Shown here: piece after piece, positions 41,272 to 49,486 of the stretch | Numbering within the stretch: position 1 is the first letter of the stretch | Layout: each line of letters starts with the position of its first letter | Assembly (NCBI GenBank): GCA_023229725.1 | Contig: JALNYR010000001.1 | Location: forward strand, 15,035 to 79,034 | Origin: Dehalococcoidia bacterium | GTDB taxonomy: Bacteria; Chloroflexota; Dehalococcoidia; GIF9; AB-539-J10 | Length of the DNA: 64,000 bases | Direction: 5' to 3' | The notes under the pieces: generated by a model | What the model saw: the letters and a program-made list of their open reading frames with translations, nothing else | Databases searched by the model: none | Told to the model about the DNA's origin: nothing | Program-made: the position numbers and the translations under genes

Positions 41272-42251
41272 ACACGGACATCCAAGCCATTCAGGAAGCG
41301 ATTATCGCGGAGTTCAAGACACAGGACAAAAGTCCCCGCCGACGAGACGATGTTATCGCGAGCGTAATGAATTCCGGCAAATTCTTTGTGAGCGAAGTAC
41401 GCGATACGTTCAACGCGCTCACCAGCGCACAGCATATCCTCCGTCGGCAGAGCTGGTACGTGTTGGCCGAGCGCCCCGCGGCCCCGCCTCCGCCGCTGAT
41501 GTCGAAGCACGAGATCGAACAGCTCGTGCTCGCGACGCTGCCGAAGAACGCGAACAGCGAGGAGCACCCTGCAAGCTCGTTCCACCACGACGGCCCGCGG
41601 GACCGGCCCGACTGGACCGTCGAGAACGTCGAGGCCGCGCTGCGTCGGCTCTCGGAACGGCCCGCCGGCTACGCGCCGGTCAGGCGGTGCTCCGACCCGG
41701 CGTGCGGCTGGTACACGGTGCTTCCCACACTGCCGCTCGAGCCGATCGACTCTCCCACGCAAGCGATGCCGGGGGTACTCCTGCAGAACCAGCTCCTCGA
41801 CCTCGCACAGAAGGGCCGGGAGTCCTTGGCGCTCTCTGAGAAGGCCTGCGAAGTTCTCGAAGCGGCGTGCTCGACGATCGCAGCGCTCATGAACGTCGAG
41901 GTGCGACTCAAGGCGCCGACGGCCGCCGAGCCCAAGCCCGTTCGCGATATGACGACCGAGGAGTCGGAGGCCGAGTTCAAGAAGAAGTACGACGCCTGGG
42001 CCGACGCGTACCAGGTCGTCGGGACCGAGGCTCACACGCTCGGCAACGCGACCAGCGAGGCGCTCTGCCGCGAGGTCGTGTGGCGGCTCGCGACCGGCAA
42101 GTTGCCCGACGCGCTCGAGGCCGCGCTCGTGAACGTGCTGCAGGCGCGCCTCGCGCAGCCCGTACCGATGTTCGTCACCAAGCACCAACAGAAGATGGCT
42201 GGCACGATGGAGGCGCTGCGGCGCGCTGGCGCGTTCAAGAAGGAGACGTGA
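41268..42251 (+). CDS. Unknown helical protein with N-terminal winged-helix-like region
   Basis: A 327-aa protein. Residues ~5-75 resemble a winged helix (DDVIASVMNSGKFFVSEVR, RRQSWYVLAERP). A Pro-rich linker, a second DNA-binding-like segment with a Cys pair (RRCSDPACGW) and a helical C-terminal half follow. ATG 41268 overlaps the previous stop (ATGA). Possibly a replication or transcription accessory; not identified. Confidence 0.45.
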   Translation: MNTDIQAIQEAIIAEFKTQDKSPRRRDDVIASVMNSGKFFVSEVRDTFNALTSAQHILRRQSWYVLAERPAAPPPPLMSKHEIEQLVLATLPKNANSEEHPASSFHHDGPRDRPDWTVENVEAALRRLSERPAGYAPVRRCSDPACGWYTVLPTLPLEPIDSPTQAMPGVLLQNQLLDLAQKGRESLALSEKACEVLEAACSTIAALMNVEVRLKAPTAAEPKPVRDMTTEESEAEFKKKYDAWADAYQVVGTEAHTLGNATSEALCREVVWRLATGKLPDALEAALVNVLQARLAQPVPMFVTKHQQKMAGTMEALRRAGAFKKET

Positions 42252-42252
42252 G

Positions 42253-42420
42253 ATGCCCGAGCTGGAAATCAAAGTAGACATCACGATCAAGTGCGAGAGG
42301 TGCGACGCGGAACTGTCGACGGAGTTCGACAGTCGGCGAGCGCTTCTCAAAGTTGAGCCCTGCGAGACGTGCCTCAAGGAGGAGTACGAAGAAGGCCTTG
42401 CCGACGGCGGGGAGGACTGA
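42253..42420 (+). CDS. Small two-CxxC protein
   Basis: A 55-aa frame with MPELEIKVDITI then KCERCDAELS, and PCETCLKEE, ending in an acidic tail. Two CxxC pairs are a zinc-ribbon signature common in phage mini-proteins. Only 1 nt separates it from the upstream stop and from the next ATG. Confidence 0.5.
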   Translation: MPELEIKVDITIKCERCDAELSTEFDSRRALLKVEPCETCLKEEYEEGLADGGED

Positions 42421-42421
42421 A

Positions 42422-42871
42422 ATGTTTTGCAAGCTGTTGCAGAAGCTGGTCGCTGAGTACGGCGGGCAGATGAGTTACATGGGCGGCGACGTTGACCGAG
42501 ATCTCGTGGATGCTTTGGTGTACAAGTTCGCGGACCAGCGAGATGTTGAATCGAACCGGCATACGAAGCACGCGCTCGGCTACATCCGGGTGCTCTACGA
42601 CCTCGGCGTGCTCGTCGCGCTCGAGTCGCCGGCCGACGGCGAGGTCAAGGTCGACGTCGCGCTGGCGCAGAAGATCCTCCGCATCGTGAACAGGCATCGC
42701 GTCGAGCATCTCCGCGTCTGCAAGCGCTGCAAAAAGGATGTCGGCCCTGACGTCGTGAAGCTCGTGGAGCCCGTGTGGCGCACATGCGCCGGAGGGAATC
42801 CCTATCGAAACGTCTATGCCTTCTGCCCCGACTGCGCCGCCGCGGCCGGGCCCGAGTGGGTGAAACGATGA
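42422..42871 (+). CDS. Zinc-ribbon protein with helical N-terminus
   Basis: A 149-aa protein. Residues 1-90 are alpha/beta (VDALVYKFADQRDV, YIRVLYDLGVLVAL); the C-terminus has CKRCKKD and CPDCAAA with a CAGG between, a zinc ribbon. No family recognised. Confidence 0.5.
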   Translation: MFCKLLQKLVAEYGGQMSYMGGDVDRDLVDALVYKFADQRDVESNRHTKHALGYIRVLYDLGVLVALESPADGEVKVDVALAQKILRIVNRHRVEHLRVCKRCKKDVGPDVVKLVEPVWRTCAGGNPYRNVYAFCPDCAAAAGPEWVKR

Positions 42872-43083
42872 CGCCCGAAGTGACCATCACGTTGACTCGC
42901 GCGGACCTCGAGATCATGGAGTCATACTCACCGGTCTACTACACGCCTCGACTCGGCGATGCCGTCATCGGCGTGCGGATCAAGCTCTCGCCGGCCGCGC
43001 GCCGGCTCGTTCGCGAGGGGTCCGCGCCCCGTGCAGAGCGCCGCGCCCGGCGCGGTCGCAAGGTAAAGGAGCAGAAGCCATGA
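42868..43083 (+). CDS. Small basic protein
   Basis: A 71-aa protein: a beta-rich start (PEVTITLTRADLEIM), then an Arg/Lys-rich C-terminal helix. ATGA-coupled on both sides. Possibly nucleic-acid binding by charge. Confidence 0.4.
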   Translation: MTPEVTITLTRADLEIMESYSPVYYTPRLGDAVIGVRIKLSPAARRLVREGSAPRAERRARRGRKVKEQKP

Positions 43084-43673
43084 TGAAGTTCACGCATTGG
43101 GCCAATGACCCAGGCTGTCCCAGTATTGGGCTGGAGAGCAGCGACGGTGAGGTCAAGGTGGCGCTCTTTGATCTCGTCCCCGTCAGCGACTGTATCGGCG
43201 GCGGATACCAGGTCACGTGGCGAGGCACTATCGGAAGTGTGGGCGCGGGGGCAGTCGGTGCAGATCGCCGAGCCCACGGGGCGTCGCTTCTCCACGCCTA
43301 TGGGGCGTCGCTCCTCCACGCCCTTGAGCTGGGCGTCGCCGCCGCGGCGCGGTGGATCGCTGTCGAGCTGCTCAGGGACTCAACCCCACCGGGCGAGGGC
43401 GAGAGGACCGAGAACGTCTCCCTCTATACAGTGTTTCCTACTGCGACCCCGTTCAGTGCGACGTTGTGGCTCACAGGACTCGGACACGCTGGAACAATCG
43501 GACAGGTCAGCATGGACGAACCGCTCGCGGGTGTGAACGTGTTTCGCGCAAGCTGGCTCGCAGACAACGACGGACCCGTCGACTGCGCCTCGTCTGAGCA
43601 GGCCCTCGCCGCGCTCATCGAGCACGCCGCGCCGTGGATCGCGACGGCACTCGCGAAGGAGATAGAGTCATGA
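43080..43673 (+). CDS. Unknown alpha/beta protein
   Basis: A 197-aa protein with mixed strands and helices, including an imperfect duplication at ~60-75 (HGASLLHAYGASLLHALE). No motif recognised. ATGA-coupled to the recombinase gene. Confidence 0.45.
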   Translation: MMKFTHWANDPGCPSIGLESSDGEVKVALFDLVPVSDCIGGGYQVTWRGTIGSVGAGAVGADRRAHGASLLHAYGASLLHALELGVAAAARWIAVELLRDSTPPGEGERTENVSLYTVFPTATPFSATLWLTGLGHAGTIGQVSMDEPLAGVNVFRASWLADNDGPVDCASSEQALAALIEHAAPWIATALAKEIES

Positions 43674-44521
43674 TCGAACAACTCGACCAGTTCATGACCT
43701 ACCTCTTCCAGCAGAAGCTGCGCCCGGCGACCGTGTCGCTCTACTGCGGCGCGGTGCGCCGGGCCCTCGAGGCCGGCGACATGCTCTCGGTCCTCTCGGA
43801 CGAGAAGCTCGGCGCTTCGACGCTCGAGACGTACCGAAAGGCGCTCGCGCACTGGGCGGCGTTCTCCGGGAACAAGGGCCTCGTTGCGAAGCTCCGAGCC
43901 TGGACGCCGGGCAAGCGGCCCCGCCGCGTCAACCCGGCTCGCGCCCTCGACATTGAGAAGGAGTGGCCCCGGCTGCGGCGCGCGGTGCTCGGCCACGAGC
44001 ATCCCGCTCTCGCCGCGGTCATGTACCTGCTCTTGACCTCCGGGCTTCGCATCGCAGAGGTGCTCGACCTCACGCGAGAGGACTTGTTCAAGGCTGGGGC
44101 TGGGCAAGAGGTCTTCATCGTGCAGAAGGGCGACTCCCAGCGGCTCTTCGTTCTCCCCACCGCGATGATGCGGCAGCAGGGCTTGGCGCTCGCCGAGTCC
44201 GTGCGGCTCGCCGACGTCGAGCTGGTGTGGCAGACACTCACAACGTCGCGGCGTGGAACGCGTCGGGCCGTCGAGGACTACATCCGCCGCGAGATGAAGG
44301 CGGTCGGCAAGTCGGTGGGGATCCCCGGCGTCCACCCCCACATCGCGCGGCACACCATCGCCGACGCGGTCTACGAGCAGAAGGGCGACGCCCGCGCCGT
44401 CGCCGAGGCCCTGGGCCACAAGGGCACGCGCACGGCAGACCGCTGGTACATGGACCACACCCGCAAGGGCAAGGCCGCCGCGGTCCTGGGCGCCGCGGTC
44501 GGGGAAGACGATGAGGCATGA
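43670..44521 (+). CDS. Tyrosine recombinase (phage integrase family)
   Basis: A 283-aa XerC/D-type site-specific recombinase. The N-terminal core-binding domain covers ~1-85. The catalytic domain has Arg127 (SGLRIAEV), Lys153, His224-x-x-Arg227 (HIARH), His250 (LGHKG) and the nucleophile Tyr260 (RWYMDH): all six are present. It could integrate the phage, resolve dimers or invert a segment; no att core or dif-like site was recognised nearby. ATGA start overlap. Confidence 0.9.
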   Translation: MIEQLDQFMTYLFQQKLRPATVSLYCGAVRRALEAGDMLSVLSDEKLGASTLETYRKALAHWAAFSGNKGLVAKLRAWTPGKRPRRVNPARALDIEKEWPRLRRAVLGHEHPALAAVMYLLLTSGLRIAEVLDLTREDLFKAGAGQEVFIVQKGDSQRLFVLPTAMMRQQGLALAESVRLADVELVWQTLTTSRRGTRRAVEDYIRREMKAVGKSVGIPGVHPHIARHTIADAVYEQKGDARAVAEALGHKGTRTADRWYMDHTRKGKAAAVLGAAVGEDDEA

Positions 44522-44714
44522 GCCACCGGTCCAGTGCGGCCCATGCAAGGGCCGCGGCTGGACGTGGCGGCGGTGCTCTGCCGGCGTGCGTGGTGGGCAG
44601 GGCGACTGGAAGTGGACGCGCTGCACGTCGTGCCGCGGCTTCGGAATTGACCTGCGAGACCTCGCAGAGCAGCATGGACTCGTGCTCAAGCCCATGCCGA
44701 TAGGGAAACTGTGA
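44511..44714 (+). CDS. DnaJ-type zinc mini-protein
   Basis: A 67-aa protein with CGPCKGRGW and CTSCRGFG, the paired CxxCxGxG zinc repeats of DnaJ-like domains, here without a J domain. It starts inside the end of the recombinase gene and is TGATG-coupled downstream. Confidence 0.55.
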   Translation: MRHEPPVQCGPCKGRGWTWRRCSAGVRGGQGDWKWTRCTSCRGFGIDLRDLAEQHGLVLKPMPIGKL

Positions 44715-45256
44715 TGCCTTGGAAAATGTTTCGCCGGCCTCGCCCGGCTGTGAAGGTCGAGATGCCCGATGGGCGCACGATCGACGGCACGGCCGTCGAG
44801 TGGCTCATGAACGGGCAGTCGTCGGTCGTGGCGGTCCACACCGGCAAGGGCACGATGCAGTTCGGGCTCGTGACCGGCCGCATCGCTGGGCTCGAGGAGC
44901 ACCCGATGAAGCCGTGCATCCGAGCCGACTCGCTCGTGGCGCTCCGCGCGAACATCGCGTCCCGTGAGAACGCGCCGGAAGAGGCGCTGGTGCGACGCTC
45001 TGCCTTCGTGCTCGTCTCCTCGGACGACCACGCCGGCGCCATCGCGGTCTCCGGCGACGAGCAGGTCCTCCACCTGCTCGTCCCCGCCGGCTACGCGGCG
45101 AGCACGATCGCGGCGCAGCTCGAGGGGGTCTTCGCCTGGGCAGAGCACCTCGCCCGACAGGGCGCGGAGCGCAAAGCGACCGCGAGCGCCGCGAGGAAGA
45201 CGAGCGCGGCCCGGCGCAAGACGACCCGCACCCACAGGCGCGGCCGTGACGACTGA
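44714..45256 (+). CDS. Unknown protein with basic tail
   Basis: A 180-aa protein. Residues 1-120 are beta-rich with short helices; ~120-145 form a helix (LEGVFAWAEHLARQ); the last ~30 residues are an Arg/Lys/Ala/Thr-rich tail of histone-like composition. ATG 44714 is preferred over GTG 44711 because of TGATG coupling. Confidence 0.45.
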   Translation: MPWKMFRRPRPAVKVEMPDGRTIDGTAVEWLMNGQSSVVAVHTGKGTMQFGLVTGRIAGLEEHPMKPCIRADSLVALRANIASRENAPEEALVRRSAFVLVSSDDHAGAIAVSGDEQVLHLLVPAGYAASTIAAQLEGVFAWAEHLARQGAERKATASAARKTSAARRKTTRTHRRGRDD

Positions 45257-45797
45257 AGGCGCGGCCCAGGTGGCGCTCGAGGCGCTCGCGCGGTTCGAGG
45301 CCCGGCTCCTCGAGGTCGAGAGGAGCGTCGCCGAGTTGGCCGCGCTGGTGCTCCACCGACCGCACATCCCCGCATCGAAGTCGACGCGGTGGGGCACGCC
45401 ACGCGACCTCTTCGCGGCGCTCGATGCGGAGTTCGGGCCTTTCGACCTCGACCCTGCAGCCGACGACGAGCTCCACGTCGTCGAGTGCTACTTCACCGAG
45501 GCGATGAACGGGCTGCTCCTGCCGTGGTTCGGCCGCGTCTTCTGCAACCCGCCCTACGGCGACGAGGGCGTCTGGGTCTACAAGGCACTCCTCGAGCTCG
45601 CGCTCGGCCACTGCAGCCGCGTCGTCTTCCTCGTGCCGTCCAAGACGAGCGTTTCGTGGTGGCACGAGCTGGTGGAGCCGGCGAAGGCGCGCGGCGAGTG
45701 CGAGGTGCGGTTCTTGGAAGGCCGGTTGACCTTCCGCGGTGCGAAGAGCTGCGCGCCCTTCGCGTCCACTGTTCTCGTGTTCGAGAGGAAAGCCTGA
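45246..45797 (+). CDS. Phage-type DNA N6-adenine methyltransferase
   Basis: A 183-aa protein. WGTPRDLFAAL at ~49-59, FDLDPAA at ~66-72 and the catalytic NPPY at 101-104 are the signature of the phage N6-adenine methyltransferase (Dam-like) family. The N-terminal ~40 residues are a coiled coil. It would protect phage DNA from restriction or mark it. The GTG start at 45246 overlaps the previous gene by 11 nt. Confidence 0.8.
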   Translation: MTTEGAAQVALEALARFEARLLEVERSVAELAALVLHRPHIPASKSTRWGTPRDLFAALDAEFGPFDLDPAADDELHVVECYFTEAMNGLLLPWFGRVFCNPPYGDEGVWVYKALLELALGHCSRVVFLVPSKTSVSWWHELVEPAKARGECEVRFLEGRLTFRGAKSCAPFASTVLVFERKA

Positions 45798-46138
45798 TGC
45801 CGCGAGTCGTTCCAAAGCTCGTCGGTGAAGAGCTGCTGCGACGGCTTCGTGAGACGGGCGTCCTGTGGGCCACGTTCGACACGCGCTACGGCTCGCAGCG
45901 CTGCAAGCTCGAGCTGCCGTCGGGCCCCGATGAGCGGAAGCCACATCCCGAGATCGAAGTCGCGCTCGGCTGGAAGGCGCGGGTCTTCCTCGTCTTGGGA
46001 GGCCGCAAGCCACATCGAGGGCTGCGACTCGTTGTTGAAGAGGCGGCTGGCTCCCGCGTCGTCGACTTGACGACTGGAGCAAAGTTCCGACCGACGAAGG
46101 TCGTTGCGATCGTCACCGAGATGCACGAAAGGAAGTAG
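45797..46138 (+). CDS. Small unknown protein
   Basis: A 113-aa alpha/beta protein with a strand-rich centre (VALGWKARVFLVLGG) and a basic loop (RKPHRGLR). TGATG-coupled to the methyltransferase, so it may act with it. No family recognised. Confidence 0.45.
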   Translation: MPRVVPKLVGEELLRRLRETGVLWATFDTRYGSQRCKLELPSGPDERKPHPEIEVALGWKARVFLVLGGRKPHRGLRLVVEEAAGSRVVDLTTGAKFRPTKVVAIVTEMHERK

Positions 46139-46140
46139 CA

Positions 46141-46629
46141 ATGTCGTTGACTCAGCTCATGGAAAGCTGGATCGTGACCGTACACGAGCTCGTGAAGGGG
46201 GCGCCGAGAGTCCATCACAACGCGATACGGGCTAGCGCGGTCGCGAGCGTGCTTCGCAGTGCTGCCGCGACCGACTTGCTCGACTACGACACGCGCCGTA
46301 ACGCGCTCTACGAAGCGCAGCGGCTCCGGCCGGTCGAGGAGGACGTGCTCATCGGGGCGCGGTTCGAGGACACTGAGATCGTGCAGTGGACGCAGCTCCG
46401 GCCGCGCGGCCCGTTCGAGGGACTGAGCATCGGCTCGGGTTGGGACGAGTACCATCAGGTCCGAACAGGCGCCCCGCTCGCCGACTTCCCGCAGAAAGTG
46501 CAGGATCTCATCAAGCAGCAGCTCGCACTCGACGCGCAGGGCCCGCTCGCGAAGCGTGAGGTCGTGGGTTATCGAGCGAGCACGCTCGACGAAACCGAGC
46601 AGGACGAGGACGACGACGACGACGACTAG
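46141..46629 (+). CDS. Helical protein with acidic tail
   Basis: A 162-aa protein, last gene of the rightward run. Helical N-terminus (LMESWIVTVHELVK), alpha/beta middle, and a C-terminus of seven or more Asp. Its stop codon TAG lies within the CTAG that also forms the stop of the convergent gene. Confidence 0.45.
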   Translation: MSLTQLMESWIVTVHELVKGAPRVHHNAIRASAVASVLRSAAATDLLDYDTRRNALYEAQRLRPVEEDVLIGARFEDTEIVQWTQLRPRGPFEGLSIGSGWDEYHQVRTGAPLADFPQKVQDLIKQQLALDAQGPLAKREVVGYRASTLDETEQDEDDDDDD

Positions 46630-47390
46630 ACCATCTCGCCGACGACCGCGATGCCTTCCTCGCGCAGCCACACGACCGGCTCGGTGACTTCGCGGCGGCC
46701 GAGCGCGACGTTGTCGCGGAGCGAGCCCATCTGCGGGATGCGCGAGTTGTGGACCTCGAAGTGGCAGTGGGCGCCCATCGTGCGGCTCGTGTTCTCACCA
46801 GCCGCGTTCCGACAGCGCGCCGCGTCGGTGCGGCGGCACCAGCAGGGCACGACCGCCCCCTCGGGCGCGCAGGTGTTCCCGACGTAGCCGATGACGTCGT
46901 CGCCCTGGACGAGCTGGCCCAAGCCGACGTTGAAACCGTCGAGGTGCGCGTAGACGGTCGAGCGGTTCCCCGCGTCGAGGTGCGAGAGCCAGATCATGCG
47001 GCCGAAGCCGGCGATGCGGTTCTCCGCGTAGGTGACGATGCTTGTCTTCGCGGCTCGCACTGGCGTCTCAGGCGCCGCAGTGATGTCCTTCCCCCAGTGC
47101 GGGTCGACGCGGCCCTGGTAGGCATCGTCCATGTCCATGTCGCGTCCAGGACGGCCGCGGTCGACGATCCAGCGCGCGGTCTGGAAGAACGAGCCCGAGG
47201 GCAGCTCGACGATCGCACCGGGCATGACCGAGCGGTAGGCCTCGGCGACGGCCTCTTCGGGCCCGAGCCCGAGGCCGACGTTCCGCCAATAGGCGGCGAC
47301 GATGCGCTCGGCGGCGTTGCCCTTGCGCATCGCCATGGTGACGCCCACGCCAGCCGCTGCGACGAGCCCGATGACGGCGAAGGGGTTCAC
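46626..47390 (-). CDS. M23 metallopeptidase (LytM-like), membrane-anchored
   Basis: A 254-aa protein with an N-terminal anchor (MNPFAVIGLVAAAGVGV) and a zinc peptidase domain. The metal ligands are visible: His98 and Asp102 in HWGKD, the auxiliary His149 in YAHLDG, and His208/His210 in HCHFEVH. Flanking motifs (AAPETPVRAA, VGLGQLVQGDDVIGYVGNT) match M23 lysostaphin-type endopeptidases that cut peptide crosslinks in peptidoglycan. Extra Cys around 174-193 form a loop absent in most M23 domains. Probably for entry or lysis. The two upstream genes are degenerate paralogues. Confidence 0.85.
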   Translation of the reverse strand: MNPFAVIGLVAAAGVGVTMAMRKGNAAERIVAAYWRNVGLGLGPEEAVAEAYRSVMPGAIVELPSGSFFQTARWIVDRGRPGRDMDMDDAYQGRVDPHWGKDITAAPETPVRAAKTSIVTYAENRIAGFGRMIWLSHLDAGNRSTVYAHLDGFNVGLGQLVQGDDVIGYVGNTCAPEGAVVPCWCRRTDAARCRNAAGENTSRTMGAHCHFEVHNSRIPQMGSLRDNVALGRREVTEPVVWLREEGIAVVGEMV

Positions 47391-47974
47391 GCGAACACCA
47401 GCAACTCGATGTTGCGGTTAGAGGTCCAAGTCACAGGGTCGAGTGTCGTTTCCTCGACCTCGGATAGTTCCTGCGGTACGGCGACTGAGCTGTACACGCT
47501 AAAGGCCACTTCTGCAACGTAGGTATTGCCGATCACTTCGCCCGCGTGAACAAACTGCCCGATGCCGACCAACCAACCACCCCGCGGTCCTGACCCGCCT
47601 TGGAGGATGGTGAAGCTCGAGCTTCCACGCTCGTCGAGATGCGAGAGGTAAATGCCGGTGCTCGCATCGTTCGGCTCGTTTCCTGCGTTCCAGATCCGAG
47701 TCACGAGGGCGTCTGACGGAGCGTGTATTTCCGCAGATATTGGAATGTCAAAGAAAATCTCTCCATCCTGCACATCGTAGTCTGGGTCACGCTCTCCTCC
47801 AGCGGTGACAAGAATGTGAGCGTGCCAACCTGAAAGCCGGAACCCAGTCGGGAGCTGCACGAAGTGGTTCCAATAACGCCGGACCCAATCTGCCGCGGCG
47901 TTCGACTTGCGGGCAAGCATAGTCAGCCCGACGACACCAGCACCGATGAGGAGAACGACTGCAAATGGATTCAT
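47387..47974 (-). CDS. Degenerate M23 paralogue, likely non-catalytic
   Basis: A 195-aa protein with the same start (MNPFAVVLL) and basic post-membrane segment (RKSNAAADWV) as its neighbours. The fold is recognisable by GIYLSHLDE, GIGQFVHAGEVIGNTYV and a final strand. However HxGxD is replaced (EIFFDIPISAEIHAP), YAHL is lost, and HxH becomes EVAFSVYSS. No zinc site remains. It may bind peptidoglycan or pair with the active paralogue. Less GC-rich than both neighbours. Confidence 0.7.
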   Translation of the reverse strand: MNPFAVVLLIGAGVVGLTMLARKSNAAADWVRRYWNHFVQLPTGFRLSGWHAHILVTAGGERDPDYDVQDGEIFFDIPISAEIHAPSDALVTRIWNAGNEPNDASTGIYLSHLDERGSSSFTILQGGSGPRGGWLVGIGQFVHAGEVIGNTYVAEVAFSVYSSVAVPQELSEVEETTLDPVTWTSNRNIELLVFA

Positions 47975-48540
47975 ACCCAACCTCGGACGAAGGCCGTGGC
48001 CTGCGTGCCGTTCTCGCGCAGCCATGCCCTCGCGTTGATGGGGCGAGCCCCGCTGTTGGGGTCCGCTGCCATCGTGTTCTGGACGGCGAAGGTGAAGAGC
48101 GTCTCGTTCGAGCCGTAGGTGCCCTGCCGCGCTTGCCCAATGACCTGATCTCCCGCGACGAACCCACCCAGGCCGACCATGTAGTCGATGCCGACGTAGA
48201 GGAAGCTCTCGTCGGACTGGTGGAGCGAGGAGAGCCCGAGCGCCGGGCCGCGACCAGGGATCGTCCCGACCCAGGAGACCACGCAGTCGGTCACGGCGCG
48301 GATGTCAGAGCCAGGGTTCGGGTGGACGTCGAGCCCGTCGCCGTTCACTGGGGCGAGCTCGCCCCCCTCGACGAGCCACGTGCAGCCGTCGGTCATGCGG
48401 CGCACGAACTCGGCCGGCGGCTGGACGCGGCCAGCCCAGAAGTCCGTGAGCCACTGGACGACCGGGTTCCGCTTCCGGGCGAGCGCGCCCACGGCGACCG
48501 CGCTCCCGACGACCAGCACGAAGACGGCGAGCGGGTTCAC
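47971..48540 (-). CDS. Second degenerate M23 paralogue
   Basis: A 189-aa protein from a GTG (VNPLAVFVLVVGSAVAVG). The GLDV and DIRAVTDCVVSWVGT strands and GLGGFVAGDQVIGQARQGTY match the M23 core, but the HxGxD, YAHL and HxH metal ligands are gone (ETLFTFAVQ). It is GTGA-coupled to a 34-aa membrane peptide upstream and ATGA-coupled downstream. Confidence 0.65.
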   Translation of the reverse strand: MNPLAVFVLVVGSAVAVGALARKRNPVVQWLTDFWAGRVQPPAEFVRRMTDGCTWLVEGGELAPVNGDGLDVHPNPGSDIRAVTDCVVSWVGTIPGRGPALGLSSLHQSDESFLYVGIDYMVGLGGFVAGDQVIGQARQGTYGSNETLFTFAVQNTMAADPNSGARPINARAWLRENGTQATAFVRGWV

Positions 48541-48641
48541 GGCACGGCCCTGCCGCGCACCCAGGAGTGGACGACGGCGACCGCGAGGAGCACTGCGAGC
48601 GCGCCGCCGGCGAGCTGGGCGACCGTGTTGAGCTTCGACAT
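48537..48641 (-). CDS. 34-aa membrane mini-protein
   Basis: A 34-residue frame with a perfect GGAGGTC site before ATG 48641. MSKLNTVAQL leads into one hydrophobic segment and then VHSWVRGRAVP. Coupled by GTGA to the M23 paralogue that follows. Possibly an assembly or anchoring partner. Confidence 0.5.
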   Translation of the reverse strand: MSKLNTVAQLAGGALAVLLAVAVVHSWVRGRAVP

Positions 48642-48674
48642 GATGACCTCCTGCTGCACGCCCCGAGGGGCGTG

Positions 48675-49265
48675 CTATCCAAGCACGGCGCGAGCCGCGC
48701 GTTCATAGCCGGCGGCGTTCGGGTGAAGCCCGCCGGGCGTTCCATACTGCTCCGCGAAGTAGCCGGGCTCCGTGGGGTCGCCCAGGAGCCGCCAGAGCGA
48801 GATGCGGCCGGCCATCCGCCCATGGAGCCGCTCGAGCGCGGCCAGCTCCATCCGCCACGCGTTCGTCGATTCCGACATCCCGAAGGCCGGCGGCGGGCCC
48901 ACGAGGACGACGCGGCAGCCGAGCGCCCGCATCTGGTCCACGATCGCGACCGTCTCGTCCATGACCTGGGCCGCGGTCTTGTCGCCCAGGCTGTTCACGC
49001 CCGTCGAGAGGATGACGGTCCTCGCCTCGGGGTGGAGCCGCAGCCGCGCCGAGGCGAAGCGGCCCGAGACGGCCGAGCCCTCGCCGCTCCGGGCCTCGGT
49101 GAAGGCCTGGCCGGGCACGAGTCGCTCGAGCGCGCGGCCGAGCCCCTCGGCGATGGAGTCGCCCATCGTGAGGTACGGCGGCTTCGGCCGGCTCCTACCC
49201 AAGAGCAGGCAGAAGCCGGCCACGCCAGCCGCACCGAGCCCGAGCTTGAGGAGCATCGAGGTCAT
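48675..49265 (-). CDS. SGNH/GDSL-type hydrolase, membrane-anchored
   Basis: A 196-aa protein. A membrane anchor spans about residues 5-22. Block I is GDSIAEG (Ser37), block III is GVNSLGD (Asn91) and block V is GGLHPNAAGY (His181). Block V normally has Asp three before the His; here it is Gly178. It could deacetylate or de-esterify a surface glycan, with a Ser-His dyad or an altered triad. TGATG-coupled to the basic Cys peptide upstream. Confidence 0.7.
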   Translation of the reverse strand: MTSMLLKLGLGAAGVAGFCLLLGRSRPKPPYLTMGDSIAEGLGRALERLVPGQAFTEARSGEGSAVSGRFASARLRLHPEARTVILSTGVNSLGDKTAAQVMDETVAIVDQMRALGCRVVLVGPPPAFGMSESTNAWRMELAALERLHGRMAGRISLWRLLGDPTEPGYFAEQYGTPGGLHPNAAGYERAARAVLG

Positions 49266-49459
49266 CAGCCTAGCCGCATGACTTGTCGCCGCCGCGTGTG
49301 CGTTTGCTTGCGGACGCTGCAGCGCTTGCCCTTCGCACGCATCCGCCGGCAGATCGATTTCGCTGCCGACTTGGTGAGCGCGCAGCCCTGATGCCGCCCG
49401 TTCACGATGATCTTGTAGAGCGTTCTCGTACTCGAGCAAGGACCGCCACCGTTCTTCAT
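49265..49459 (-). CDS. Basic Cys-rich peptide (family B)
   Basis: A 64-aa basic peptide. GCALTKSAAKSIC then RRMRAKGKRCSV fits C-x6-A-x3-C-x6-G-x2-C-x-V, with the same spacing as in the peptides at 17113, 49487 and 50439. The strand-helix-strand pattern recalls half of a SPOR-like fold (inference). AGGAGAAGATC precedes the ATG. Confidence 0.6.
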   Translation of the reverse strand: MKNGGGPCSSTRTLYKIIVNGRHQGCALTKSAAKSICRRMRAKGKRCSVRKQTHTRRRQVMRLG

Positions 49460-49486
49460 GATCTTCTCCTCCAGCAGCTCCCGCTG

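Noticed and set aside
43670..44521. Attachment site next to the tyrosine recombinase
   Set aside because: No convincing core or direct repeat could be found by eye around the gene, so no att site is claimed.
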